From: Mycoemilia scoparia | Lineage: Eukaryota > Kickxellomycota > Kickxellomycetes > Kickxellales > Kickxellaceae | Length of the DNA: 64,000 nucleotides | Direction: 5' to 3' | NCBI GenBank assembly: GCA_027575805.1 | Contig: JANBPU010000002.1 | Span: 248,001 to 312,000 of the forward strand | The notes under the pieces: generated by a model | What the model was told of the DNA's origin: nothing | Seen by the model: only the letters and a program-made list of their open reading frames with translations | Databases searched by the model: none | Shown: positions 1-10,200 of the stretch, piece by piece | Numbering within the stretch: the stretch's first letter is position 1 | Layout: each line of letters begins with the position of its first letter | Translations under genes and position numbers: made by a program

Positions 1-191
1 TAGGGTTTCTGTAAATGTCATAATCTTGAAACCACAAACCACACCCCTGATCCGTGTGATTGGACAATCACAATATCCTAGAGCTGGACCTCTCCATAAG
101 CACAGATTATAATAATTTCGCCCACTTCAGCCATATTCCAAGGCTCTGTTGTCTTTTATTAGCCAAGGTTTATTTTGTACTTTTTAGACTA

Positions 192-3100
192 ATGTTTCAT
201 AAAGCCAGTTGGGGTGCTATTCAACATCGCCCCAGGCAGCTTATGGCTGGCGCCTTCATAAATAGAAATGCATCATTTCCGCTCAATGCGCAAAGGTACC
301 AAACTCCCATAGCAAGCATAACCAATTTTCGAACACGTAGCTACTATGCATTATCGACCAACTACAGCGGAACATTAAACAAATCACCAGAATACATTGC
401 ACAAAAAACAACGCCCCAAAATGTCCATATATTCACTAAAAAGATCTCACTGCGGCATTTGTCGCTGAAACCCCTTTCAATGAGACCGTTTATCCATAGG
501 TCTAGTGGTATTATATCTAAAAGATATATTGCTGGTGCCACCTTAAACACATACCTTTCCAACGATCCAACGAGACTAATTATGCGTGGGATACATGGCA
601 GGTCTTTTGGCTCTGCTATCAAAGTGATGTTTGGTATTCTTGGGAAGTCAATGAGGCTACCTCTTGCCCTACTCACAGCAATGATTGGTGGTCTTGCCTA
701 TATCGAGTATAAACTACAGCAGCTGTCAGCTCCGTCATGGATGACTACTTCCATTTCCAGCGCAAGAGAATGGTTGGAAGATATGAAAAACAGCCGGTGG
801 TTTAAACAGCCCGAGAGAGATGAATCTGGTGATGAAAAGGTTGTAGAATTTAGCGGATTTGAGAATCGTGCGGGGCTGGCATCAAGTAGCGATAAGGGGT
901 CTTCTACACAAGGTAGTAATGGTAATGGTGGGGGGAATGGTTCTGGCTACTACTACTCCGATGCCCAGGATGACAGCAATTCTGCCAAGGATTCTTCATC
1001 AGATCACTTTAGTACAGCAAATGGCGAAAACGTGCTACTAGACTTGACAAAAAAGCTACTCGAGATTCAAACTATCCTCAAAGGCATAGATCCCGCTCCT
1101 TCGACCAATTTGCAATTGCCCAACATTGTGGTTATAGGGTCTCAAAGTTCCGGAAAAAGCTCTGTTCTTGAGGCAATAGTTGGGTCCGAATTCCTCCCCA
1201 AGGGCTCAAACATGGTCACCCGTCGCCCCATCGAGTTAACCCTTATCAACACACCTCACTCACCCGATGTTTATGGCGAGTTTCCCCAACTTGGCTTGGA
1301 CAGGATTCGAGATTTCTCGCAGATCCAAAGGACCCTGTTTGACCTCAACATGTCTGTATCCGAGGTTGAATGTGTTTCTGACAAGCCCATTGAGCTACGC
1401 ATATATTCACCTAACATTCCGGACCTACGTTTAGTTGATCTTCCAGGATATATACAAATAACCAATAGCGACCAGCCGCCAGAACTCAAGAAGCGCATCC
1501 ATGGGCTCTGTGAGAAGTATTTGAAGGAACCAAACATTATATTGGCAATATCTGCCGCTGATGTTGATCTGGCCAACTCCGAAGCTTTGTTGGCTGGTCG
1601 CCGCAATGATCCACTTGGCCTTCGAACTATTGGAATAATAACTAAAGTAGATAAAGCAACACCGTCAGCTGCAGTCCAAGTTGTTACTAAAAACAATTAC
1701 CCTCTCCACCTGGGGTATGTTGGTGTTATCTGCAAACCACCATCTGCTTCTGATGGGTCGGACTCTAAAGCTTTAACTGAAGCACAATACTACAATCAAC
1801 ATCCCGAGTTCCACCAGGCAGAAGGCAAATTTGGCGTTGGTACTCTAAGACGCAAGCTCGTGAAGACACTGGAAGAAAGCATGAGCCGCAACCTCAGCCG
1901 TCTTACTGATGCGGTTCAATCTGAGCTTGAAGAGACCAAATACCAGATCAAGGTCCAATACAATGACCAACGCATAACTGCAGAATCATACATTGCTGAT
2001 GTCCTTGATTCTGTCAAACAAAAGTTCAAGCAGTTCAAGGAAGAATTTGGAAAGCCTCAGGTGCGCACCGAGGTACGTGACATACTTGAAAGTCGCGTTC
2101 TTGATATATGTGCTGAGCTTTACTGGAATGATCCCAAAATCAACGAATTCAGCGACCAGGCAATTCAGTCCAAAACTCCAAGCTGGATATCCTCTCTAGC
2201 TACCAACGTGAAATCAACGCTAAATAGTGTGGCATCTTTTGCACATATTATAGTGTCAGATGGAAAATCAGATGATCCCCCTTCCACTGTTCTTAGATCC
2301 GCAACTGGCGCTAGTTCAAGCAACACGATGAACGGAAGTCCTCGCCCAAACATGAAGGCAGGAGATGCTGGCCCCAATAAAACGGGGGACCAATGGGACG
2401 AAGACAAGATCCTATACTGGGAGCACCGCCTTGATAGAGCATCTTCTGTACTTACAAAGAGCGGGGTTGGCCGTTGGACGACCCAAAGGATTGTTGATAT
2501 ACTGATGGATAAGGTTGAGTCAATGATCAACGGGGACCCATTTACAAACCACCCAGATGCCCAGAAGAGCATAGTTGGCTTTAGCCACGAAATTCTCCGG
2601 GCCAAGTACCATTCTACAATTGACCAAGTCGAAAACACAATTAAGCCATTCAAATATGAGATTGAGGTAGAGCCCTTCGAGTGGGAGAAAGCAACTGATC
2701 GCACCAAAAAGCTGATAGACAATGAGATATCACTCTGTCGCAAAGCACTTCAAAGCATCAGGTCCTCAACTTCCAAGAAACGACTTAATGCTGCAATAAA
2801 GTACGTCAACTCAAAACAAATACCCACAACTCCCAAACAGCATCCGACAGAAAGGGCAGCAGATATAAGCCAGGTAGGCGACACCAGCGACAGCAGCCAT
2901 CTATCTGCACATTCAGACACAACAGCCACAAGCGAAGAGGATCAAATAGTATCCTATCCACATTTCTCCCCGCAAATTTTGAGGAAGGCACAAACCATGG
3001 TGTCTCTACGCGATCGGCTTGCTATTCTCTACATGAGAAGACAGGCAATAAATAGCACTGTGTGCAAATCGTCAGACAACAAGCTTTTGTGCCCAGAAAT

Positions 3101-3392
3101 ATTCTTGGACGTAGTTGCAGAGAAGCTAACATACAATGCTGCTCTGTTCATCAATTTTGAACTGTTGCATGAGTTCTTTTTCCAGTTCCCTAGAGCTCTA
3201 GACTCGCAGCTTTACTACACTCAGTCGAGAAATGAGGCCAGGGAGTTTGCTGACCAAAATCCTAATGTAAAACAGCACTTGAATCTTCTTGATCGTCGAA
3301 GCAAGCTTGAAGAGGCACTTGCCAGGCTTCGGAATCTAGCATTGCTTCAGGAAAGCCTCAATGATTCAAAGACGCGTCGCAGATTTATTTAG
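192..3392 (+). CDS. MGM1: Mitochondrial dynamin-like GTPase (MGM1/OPA1 family)
   Basis: Single-exon gene, 1066 aa from the first real ATG at 192; the frame is open upstream to about 60 but without ATG. It drives inner-membrane fusion and cristae shaping. The N-terminus is basic and hydroxylated, like a matrix-targeting presequence. A hydrophobic segment near residues 144-172 fits the inner-membrane anchor. A Ser/Gly/Asp-rich linker follows. The GTPase domain shows G1 GSQSSGKSS (from residue 316), G3 DLPGY (about 416) and G4 TKVD (about 484). Middle and GED-like helical regions fill the C-terminal half, interrupted by Ser/Thr-rich insertions around 2250-2400 and 2810-2950. It is longer than yeast Mgm1 (about 900 aa), mostly because of these insertions. 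The family role is established; the rhomboid-processed isoform model was not checked here. Confidence 0.95.
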   Translation: MFHKASWGAIQHRPRQLMAGAFINRNASFPLNAQRYQTPIASITNFRTRSYYALSTNYSGTLNKSPEYIAQKTTPQNVHIFTKKISLRHLSLKPLSMRPFIHRSSGIISKRYIAGATLNTYLSNDPTRLIMRGIHGRSFGSAIKVMFGILGKSMRLPLALLTAMIGGLAYIEYKLQQLSAPSWMTTSISSAREWLEDMKNSRWFKQPERDESGDEKVVEFSGFENRAGLASSSDKGSSTQGSNGNGGGNGSGYYYSDAQDDSNSAKDSSSDHFSTANGENVLLDLTKKLLEIQTILKGIDPAPSTNLQLPNIVVIGSQSSGKSSVLEAIVGSEFLPKGSNMVTRRPIELTLINTPHSPDVYGEFPQLGLDRIRDFSQIQRTLFDLNMSVSEVECVSDKPIELRIYSPNIPDLRLVDLPGYIQITNSDQPPELKKRIHGLCEKYLKEPNIILAISAADVDLANSEALLAGRRNDPLGLRTIGIITKVDKATPSAAVQVVTKNNYPLHLGYVGVICKPPSASDGSDSKALTEAQYYNQHPEFHQAEGKFGVGTLRRKLVKTLEESMSRNLSRLTDAVQSELEETKYQIKVQYNDQRITAESYIADVLDSVKQKFKQFKEEFGKPQVRTEVRDILESRVLDICAELYWNDPKINEFSDQAIQSKTPSWISSLATNVKSTLNSVASFAHIIVSDGKSDDPPSTVLRSATGASSSNTMNGSPRPNMKAGDAGPNKTGDQWDEDKILYWEHRLDRASSVLTKSGVGRWTTQRIVDILMDKVESMINGDPFTNHPDAQKSIVGFSHEILRAKYHSTIDQVENTIKPFKYEIEVEPFEWEKATDRTKKLIDNEISLCRKALQSIRSSTSKKRLNAAIKYVNSKQIPTTPKQHPTERAADISQVGDTSDSSHLSAHSDTTATSEEDQIVSYPHFSPQILRKAQTMVSLRDRLAILYMRRQAINSTVCKSSDNKLLCPEIFLDVVAEKLTYNAALFINFELLHEFFFQFPRALDSQLYYTQSRNEAREFADQNPNVKQHLNLLDRRSKLEEALARLRNLALLQESLNDSKTRRRFI

Positions 3393-3738
3393 TGTATTCT
3401 GATCTTGTTCTATTTGTTTTAGTTTGTTTTTCTGCCTTCGTTATTTTCTCCCATCCTATCAACTGGCATCCATTTCTTAATGTCCTGTGTGTTCACGCAT
3501 ATGCAAATAGCTTGAGTGGCACCTATTTTGATGAAATAGAAATCCAAACAAAGCAAAAGTTCAGCCAATAGCCAGTCGATCAAAATTTAATCAAAGGGCA
3601 AGTTTTCTAGTTTTCTATGTTTGAGCACCATGGAGCAGCTTAAACTAGCTGGATATTGTCGCATCCATTTTGCATCCAAAACACATCTTTTTCATACCTT
3701 TCTTTACTCATTTGTAAATCCATACCCTCGATCTCAAA
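3393..3738. other. Intergenic, MGM1-TCTP
   Basis: No gene seen. Holds the MGM1 3' flank and the promoter/5' leader of the TCTP gene; no repeat copy recognised. Confidence 0.6.
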
Positions 3739-4369
3739 ATGTTGGTTTTCAACGATATCATCTCTGGTATGTTAGTTGTAAATAATCCAAAAACATATAT
3801 ATTGAGACAACATCAAATCTTGCCCTTCATCATGGGACATGACCAAGCATTTTCACTACAATTGTGAGCATTTGCATCTAATTATAGGTGACGAGCTTTT
3901 CTCCGATGCTTACCCCCTAAAGGAGATCAATGACATCGTTTATGAGGTTGACTGCAAACTGGTTCAGGTCAAGGAGGGTGTTGATGTTGATATTGGCGCC
4001 AACCCTTCCGCCGAGGGTGGTGATGATGACTTGGACGAAGCTGGTGTTAGCACCGTCAACAACGTAGTCCACAGCTTTGGTCTCCAGTCTACCCAGTTTG
4101 ACAAGAAGACCTACATGACCTACATCAAGGGTTACATGAAGTCTATCGAGAAGCACCTCAAAGAGGAGAACCCCGACCGCGTCGACAAGTTCAAGGCTGG
4201 TGCTAGTGCTGTCATCAAGAAGATCCTTGGCAACATCAAGGACTACGAATTCTACACCGGCGGTTCCATGAACCCCGATGGTATGGTTGCCCTTCTTAAC
4301 TACCGCGAGGACGGCATCACACCCTACTTCACTTTCTTCAAGGATGGTGTTAAGGCTATCAAGTGCTAG
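3739..4369 (+). CDS. TMA19: Translationally controlled tumour protein (TCTP)
   Basis: Two exons, 3739-3766 and 3888-4369, joined across a GTATGT...TATAG intron in phase 1, giving 169 aa (usual family length about 167-172). The join creates the family start MLVFNDIISGDELFSDAY. The acidic loop and the C-terminal FFKDGVKAIKC are typical. TCTP is an abundant cytosolic protein associated with ribosomes and growth control; yeast calls it Tma19. Exon 1 codes only nine residues plus one base, so the longest open frame misses the true start. Codon use in exon 2 is C-ending and GC-richer than in the neighbours (GTC, AAC, AAG), as expected for a highly expressed gene. Confidence 0.96.
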
Positions 4370-4773
4370 TTACTCCACCCATTTTTCTATCAAGGCATAT
4401 CAATGCTTGTCATACTGGCTGCTTGTTATTGCAGGCCGCTTTTTAGATAATTACTATAAGCCTTTTCAATAATATAGTCTCTCTATTTAACTTCAAACTA
4501 TGAGCATTAGTGTGGAATTATCTAGAAATGCATGACATTTTGTTTATCATGATATCTGAGAAGTTTTGAACTACAACAAGGAATTGTGCATGCATGGTCA
4601 TTATTTCATGAAAACATAGCTGTCTTGTTATTTTAAATAGTTTGAATAGAACCATAATTCCAAAATACTGAGTCTTTTTTGTAGGCTCAGAATTTTGAGT
4701 TAAAATCATTGAAAACGAAGTTGCCTAAAGCCAAAACTATTTCCAAAGACGTCACTTGTGAAGAGCAAAAATA
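4370..4773. other. Intergenic, TCTP-DNMT2
   Basis: AT-rich; no gene or repeat recognised. Must contain the DNMT2 promoter. Confidence 0.5.
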
Positions 4774-6864
4774 ATGTCAGATAAGTTAAAAGTAGCAGAG
4801 TTTTATAGCGGTATAGGTAAAGCATTGATATTATCTGGGTACATGTGATTTGAGATTCGAAGGTGATTGTGGTTATTATATACACTGACATCTGTTCGTT
4901 TATATCTTCCCTTGTTTTTTTTTTCAAGGCGGAATGGTATGAATGGATTTTAGGCTAACGGGTATCAGAACCCACAAAAAGATTATTGCTGCCACAGTTA
5001 AAGTTTATATGAACACATCTATAGCACTATGCATTGAGATCAGCAGGAATTGAGAGCGATGTCCTAGCCGCCTTTGACATAAATGATATAGCGAACATAG
5101 TTTACAGGCATAATTTTCCAGATGTTAAAATCAGGCAGGCAAGTATAATGTTTGTACCGAATAGTGTTGCTTTGTCTCCCCATTGGTGAGTGTATTAAAA
5201 TAATATTTGATGTTTGATCAATTAGCGAAATATCGAGGCGATGCCACAATCTTTTTTTGATGCCTTGAAAGCAGACATGTGGACGATGTCACCACCATGC
5301 CAACCAGTAAGAACCATCAATAATTAGTTTTAATAATGGTGTTGAGTTCCTGTGGTCTTACTTGTAAATACATCACCACAGTACACGCGCCAAGGGAAGC
5401 AAATGGGTTCAGACGATCCTCGTGCCAAAAGCTTTCTGTTTCTTATCGATGGGCTAGCCAAACTAGCTGTAAAGCCCAAATATCTTTTAATGGAGAACGT
5501 GGCAGGATTTGAAGTAAGACATAGCTATGAAGAAAGCAAGGTACTAAACATTGCTCACGTAGATTTAAAAATCAAGTTGATACATTTCTTGCTTTATGTA
5601 GAAATCAAGTACGAGAAACATTTTAGTAAATCAGATAGCAAAACTTGGGTATTCGTTTGAAGAATACATTCTAAATCCGATACAGATTGGGTATCCAAAT
5701 TCTCGCACTAGATATTATTTTTTGGTAAGTGCATTTATATAAGGTTAGAGAGATGCCATCTACTCACTTTTAATGAAAAATTAAACGACCAGCTTTATTT
5801 AATTATATAGGCAAAGCTCAAGAATGGTCCCCAAAGCCAAGATCATGTTGCTTCGGATGATTTGTATACTAACCCAGCACCAAAATTTAAATATGTCATT
5901 CCCGGTGTCAATATGGACGCACCGGAAATTGGAGAAAGCGATGAAGTGCCCAATTTTGAAAAGAGCGTATGGAATGACAGCCATGTGCGGTCTATCAGCG
6001 AGTTTATGGAAAGTGATCTTGACGTGAGCAAGTCCAACAGTGACAAAAAGCCATGGGGAGACTATTCTATTGATTCAAAGGCAAGTACTGAATCTGAACT
6101 TTTGCTTTTCATTTACAATAATGGCTTGTAGATGAATGATGATATTGAAGCTATTAGTCATACCTATAAAAACTCCTGGATTGTTATACTATGTTGTAGC
6201 TCCTAGAAAAGCGTGGATGGGTGTTTGGTAAGTTCAATATTGACTACAATCGTAATGAATATAATACATTATATAATATTTTTACTTCGTCGATTTGTCT
6301 GGCTAATATATACTCGCATGAAAATGGCATAGATGTTGTCGGTCCAGAGTCCAAACGCTCCTGCTGCTTCACAAAAAGTTATTCCAAGTATGCAGAAGGA
6401 ACAGGCAAGTAAATATGGATCAATATTTTTGAAGGGCTACTAATTCTTACTAGTAGGCCAGTTTTATCATAAATATTGGCCCGTCTATATCACCATTGAT
6501 AAATGCTTTGTCATGAGAAGTACACATTTAACCCTTCAAAAATAATATCCCGCATGCGAGCATACTTTTGCAGCGCTTTAATACCTTTTTCTGTCTCTCA
6601 GAAATATTAATTTTGCATTTTTTCTAATGACATCTTCAAATAGGATCTGTTTTGCAAATGGAAGGCAAGATTGAGCCTGGTGCTCAGACAATAACAAATA
6701 CGAGATACTTCACAGAGAGAGAGGTGGCTAACTTGATGGGATTTCCAGCGGATTTTCAATTCCCAAGCAATGTTTCTTTAGCTCAAAGATACAAGCTGTT
6801 AGGAAACAGTCTCAACGTATCAGTTGTTGCCAAGCTAATGGCATACATGGTGGGACGAATGTAG
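4774..6864 (+). CDS. TRDMT1: DNMT2-family tRNA (cytosine-5) methyltransferase, 10 exons
   Basis: Exons 4774-4816, 4929-4936, 5025-5138, 5226-5306, 5382-5513, 5602-5724, 5811-6080, 6200-6227, 6333-6404 and 6644-6864 give 363 aa with every phase consistent. DNMT2 methylates C38 of tRNAs such as tRNA-Asp using SAM. Visible motifs are YSGIGGMHYAL (SAM site), MSPPCQPYTRQGKQ (catalytic Cys loop), MENVAGFE (motif VI), the DNMT2-specific SCCFTKSY, and a C-terminal [13 protein letters not shown]...LLGNSLNV. Exon 2 is an 8-nt microexon encoding part of GGM. Introns 3, 7 and 9 start with GCAAGT instead of GT. A MITE-like element sits in intron 9. In S. pombe the homologue is pmt1. The protein is probably active, since all catalytic motifs are intact. 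Confidence 0.93.
6413..6555 (+). mobile_element. MITE-like element copy 1 (subfamily II), inside DNMT2 intron 9
   Basis: Starts ATATGGATC..TTTTTGAAGGGCT and ends AACCCTTCAAAAATAAT..CCCG. The interior (ACTAGTAGGCCAG, CCATTGATAAATG) matches the copy at 17164. It occupies over half of the 239-bp intron. Confidence 0.75.
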
Positions 6865-7290
6865 CAACTTTTTTCTTCATAGTAGAAAACGGTTCATATC
6901 TAATATCATTATCAAAGATTTTATTAAAGTCGATATATAAATATAAACATCAAAGAGAAATGGAAAAGGACAAATATAGTATAATCATATATTTGAGTTT
7001 CAAATTTAATACATACATGGTTTCTAAAATAACATGTTCTTCTCTTATTTTTAATTCGGTCCCTTATAAACATCCTCCTGAATGATGCGTAGAACCAAAT
7101 ATATTTTAATTTTGAGTAACCTTGAATGATAGCAAATAAGTCGCAGAAATATCTATGCTATAAATGAACTATTATGGATGAGATATCATGGATAACTGTG
7201 CTAGATGGGCACACATACAGTGTTTAAAACAAAAGGCTTGTAAAACTTAATGTGAGGTGAATATCGATGCTGTGACTACTTTATATTAAA
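6865..7290. other. Intergenic, between convergent DNMT2 and F-box-like genes
   Basis: AT-rich spacer between two 3' ends. No gene seen. Confidence 0.5.
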
Positions 7291-10200
7291 TCATTCTTTA
7301 TTTGCAGCTTTCTGTTGGCGCCTCGCCTTTTTACGCTCCAGCTTGCTAATGATAAGCGATTTTAGTCCAGCTGAGAGATCCATCATCTTGTATTTTTGAC
7401 AAAACTGGTTTGCAAGCAGCTCAGGATCATCATGCTCTGCAACACGCAGAATCTGTCTTCCAAACTCCTGTGTTTCGACACTCAATTCCAGCAGCGTCTT
7501 GTTTTTGTGTTGCCTTGGCTGTTTGGAAGACCCGGATGGTGTTTGGTTCTGGCTGCTTGCATTGCTGGTCTCTAGGAGATGGCTCGCTGTAGGCAGTTTT
7601 GGTGTGGGGACATGCTCCGCTGGCAGGCTGTTGCGCATGGGCTCTTCAGCGGCAGCAGTTGTCGTAGTGGGTGCTTTTTCACGCTGTTTATCGCTACGAT
7701 TGGACAGGTTGGGGAAAATAGGTGTGTTGAGTAGCCTGCTGTTGGCGGAGTTGGTAACTCCAAGGCCATTGTTGCTACTACTACCATGCGAAAAAAGCTC
7801 CCTTTGAGGTGATAATACAGGATCCATGTCTCCTGGTGTAATTGGCGACATAGTCTCAACAGATTCTCTTCTATAAATCTCCCCTCCATTAAAATTTCCA
7901 TTGCCAGCAGCAACTGTATCGGCTGCAGCTTCATATTGAGCCGAGGATGTGCCAGGCAATGAGATTGGTGGTACATTGTTTTGAGAGTGAGATTGTATAG
8001 TGGAGGCAATGGTTGGAGAAGTAATGTCAGGTATGGAGTCAAATATACCACTGTCTCTATTTGGACGTTCATTATTGCTTTGGTTCCTAGGGCGTGGCTG
8101 GGGTTGGTTATTAAATGCTATGGGCTGTGAGCGAGGGGATGAGGCTGAGACACCTGGCGATGGATCAATGAGGACTGCTTGTCCACTTTGGAATGGTCTT
8201 GGGGAGTTGTCGCGATATCCAACACTTGCACGGCTAAGTGGCCGCTCAAATGGGTTGTTGCTGCTACTACCGAGATTTCTCCTTTGTGCTTCATAGTCTC
8301 TGACAGCATCTTCATGGCTGTCAGTAATGTAAGACGATTGTACTCTTGGTGGTGTATTAACAAATGCACCAGGGAACTTCTGCGCAGGTGTGCCTTGATT
8401 TGCAAATCCATCTGAAGGCACCTCATGAGAGCTATCGTTTTGTATTGACTCTGGTTTCTGGCCAGCGCTATCATCTTGGTTGAGTGGAGGTTGAGACAGA
8501 GGCTCTTTCCCTTTTTGCAAAGTACTAAAGGTGTTGGTTGGACTGCTATTAGCAGCGGGTTGGCTTGGAACTATAGGTTGTTGCTGTTCTTCAATTGCAG
8601 CCTCAGGGGATGTTGTAGCTGCATTATGTTGATCAATGGGGGGCTCTGATAGATTCTTCTGGTCCACTTTGTCATCGTTTGTTTCTTTGGTAATATCGCG
8701 GACATAGCTTTCTTCAATTTCTTTGGTATTCTCGATGGGACGAGCTGATGCCCCATTGCCAACTGAACTCGATGGTATTGAGCCAGGACTTTTAGGTGCC
8801 GGGTCATCCATTTTCCCGGGAGGAGGCAGACCTTGACTTGGGTGTGCGGTATCTTCTAACTGGGCCTCAGGCTCGGTATGTAGTGGCTCTTGCTGAGAAT
8901 CCAGAGCGTATACCTTCTCTCCAGTATGGTTTAATGGGATTGCAGATTGAGATAAACTACCTGAGTGTTCCTGAAATCCACCATTTTCCAGTTGTCCCGG
9001 TGATGGATTTGAGTGTCCATTCGTTTGCTGTGCAGCTGGAGGAGAATCTGATGCTTGAATCGATCTCTCTTGCTGATCCACAATCGATACGGCATCTTGT
9101 ACATGTTCGTTAGTGGGCTTAGGGAATGATGTGATCGGAACATCATTTCCCCCTTGCTCTACAGAAGTTGGGAAGACACCAGAATCGTCGCTAGAAATAT
9201 CTTGAGGATCATCAGAATGTTGTGTATCTTGATCAGTACTTGGGGCCTCATTCTGGATTTCTCTTGATGCATCATTATTTCCTAGTTCATCACTAGTTAG
9301 CTTGGAATCCATGTCCACTGCTGTGGTTTGCTGCTGTGGTGGGTATGTAGATGGCAAAGTATCTTTATGCTCTGGTGCACCAACTGGGCTGAGGGTTTCT
9401 TGCGGTATAGGCACTGGTTCTTGAATCGAGAACTCTTCACCGGCTTCAGGCTGTTGCTGTGCTTCAATATGCATTTTATCTGATAGAGCTTGATCAGGCA
9501 GCCCGTTTTCACCATAAATGACCTGATCCACCCCCATCTTGGTGTCATCAATTTGGTCCAACTGTTGGCTGAAGTTAGTCTGCTCAGTCGCTTTATTTAC
9601 TGTAGTTTCTACTGAATCGAGCTTTTGGGATTCTTTAGTGTTATTTTCAGCCTGAATAGGTACCCGGTTTGAAGGCTCCTGATCTTTTTCCTCCACGATT
9701 TGTGATACATTGGGATGTTCAGCTGCTGGATCTCCTTCACTAGCAGCAATAGGATTTTCGGTTATTTGTAAAAGGGATTCTACAGCTTCAGCATTAAGTC
9801 CTCTAGATTCGGCATTTTCATTATTCTCAGCACTGTTGTTGTCTTCAGCCTTTATATTATCGATAGCAATTATTGGAGATGGCTCAGGCGGTTGAGACTG
9901 CTGCTGAGTAGAGGTGATATCTATTCCTGGTTCCAGATTATTCTGGTATTCTTCTTTAGACTTTAAAATATCATATCCAGTAATTGGGCGCTGAACATTA
10001 TCACTGCTCTCTCCATGGTTCTCTCCAACTGCAAGTGAGCTGGCAGTCCGCTTTCTACCACCACCTAACCCTCTTTCCCCAGATGGAGTATGTGAGTGAT
10101 GCCGACGAGGAGAGATGGTCTTGAAAAAATCGATCCATTTCTGTGTGTGTCTACGGCTCCCATGGTGCTGTGATGCAGTCATGGGACGAGTAGGCGGATC

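Noticed and set aside
1..20. TAGGGTTT at the left edge looks like telomere repeat
   Set aside because: Only one unit, no tandem array follows.
60..191. Longer MGM1 start
   Set aside because: The frame is open but begins at TTG; the first ATG is at 192 and is followed by a presequence-like stretch.
5154..5225. GT donor (GTACCG) for DNMT2 intron 3
   Set aside because: Keeps frame but adds five residues (ASIMF) inside a region where family length fits the GC donor better.
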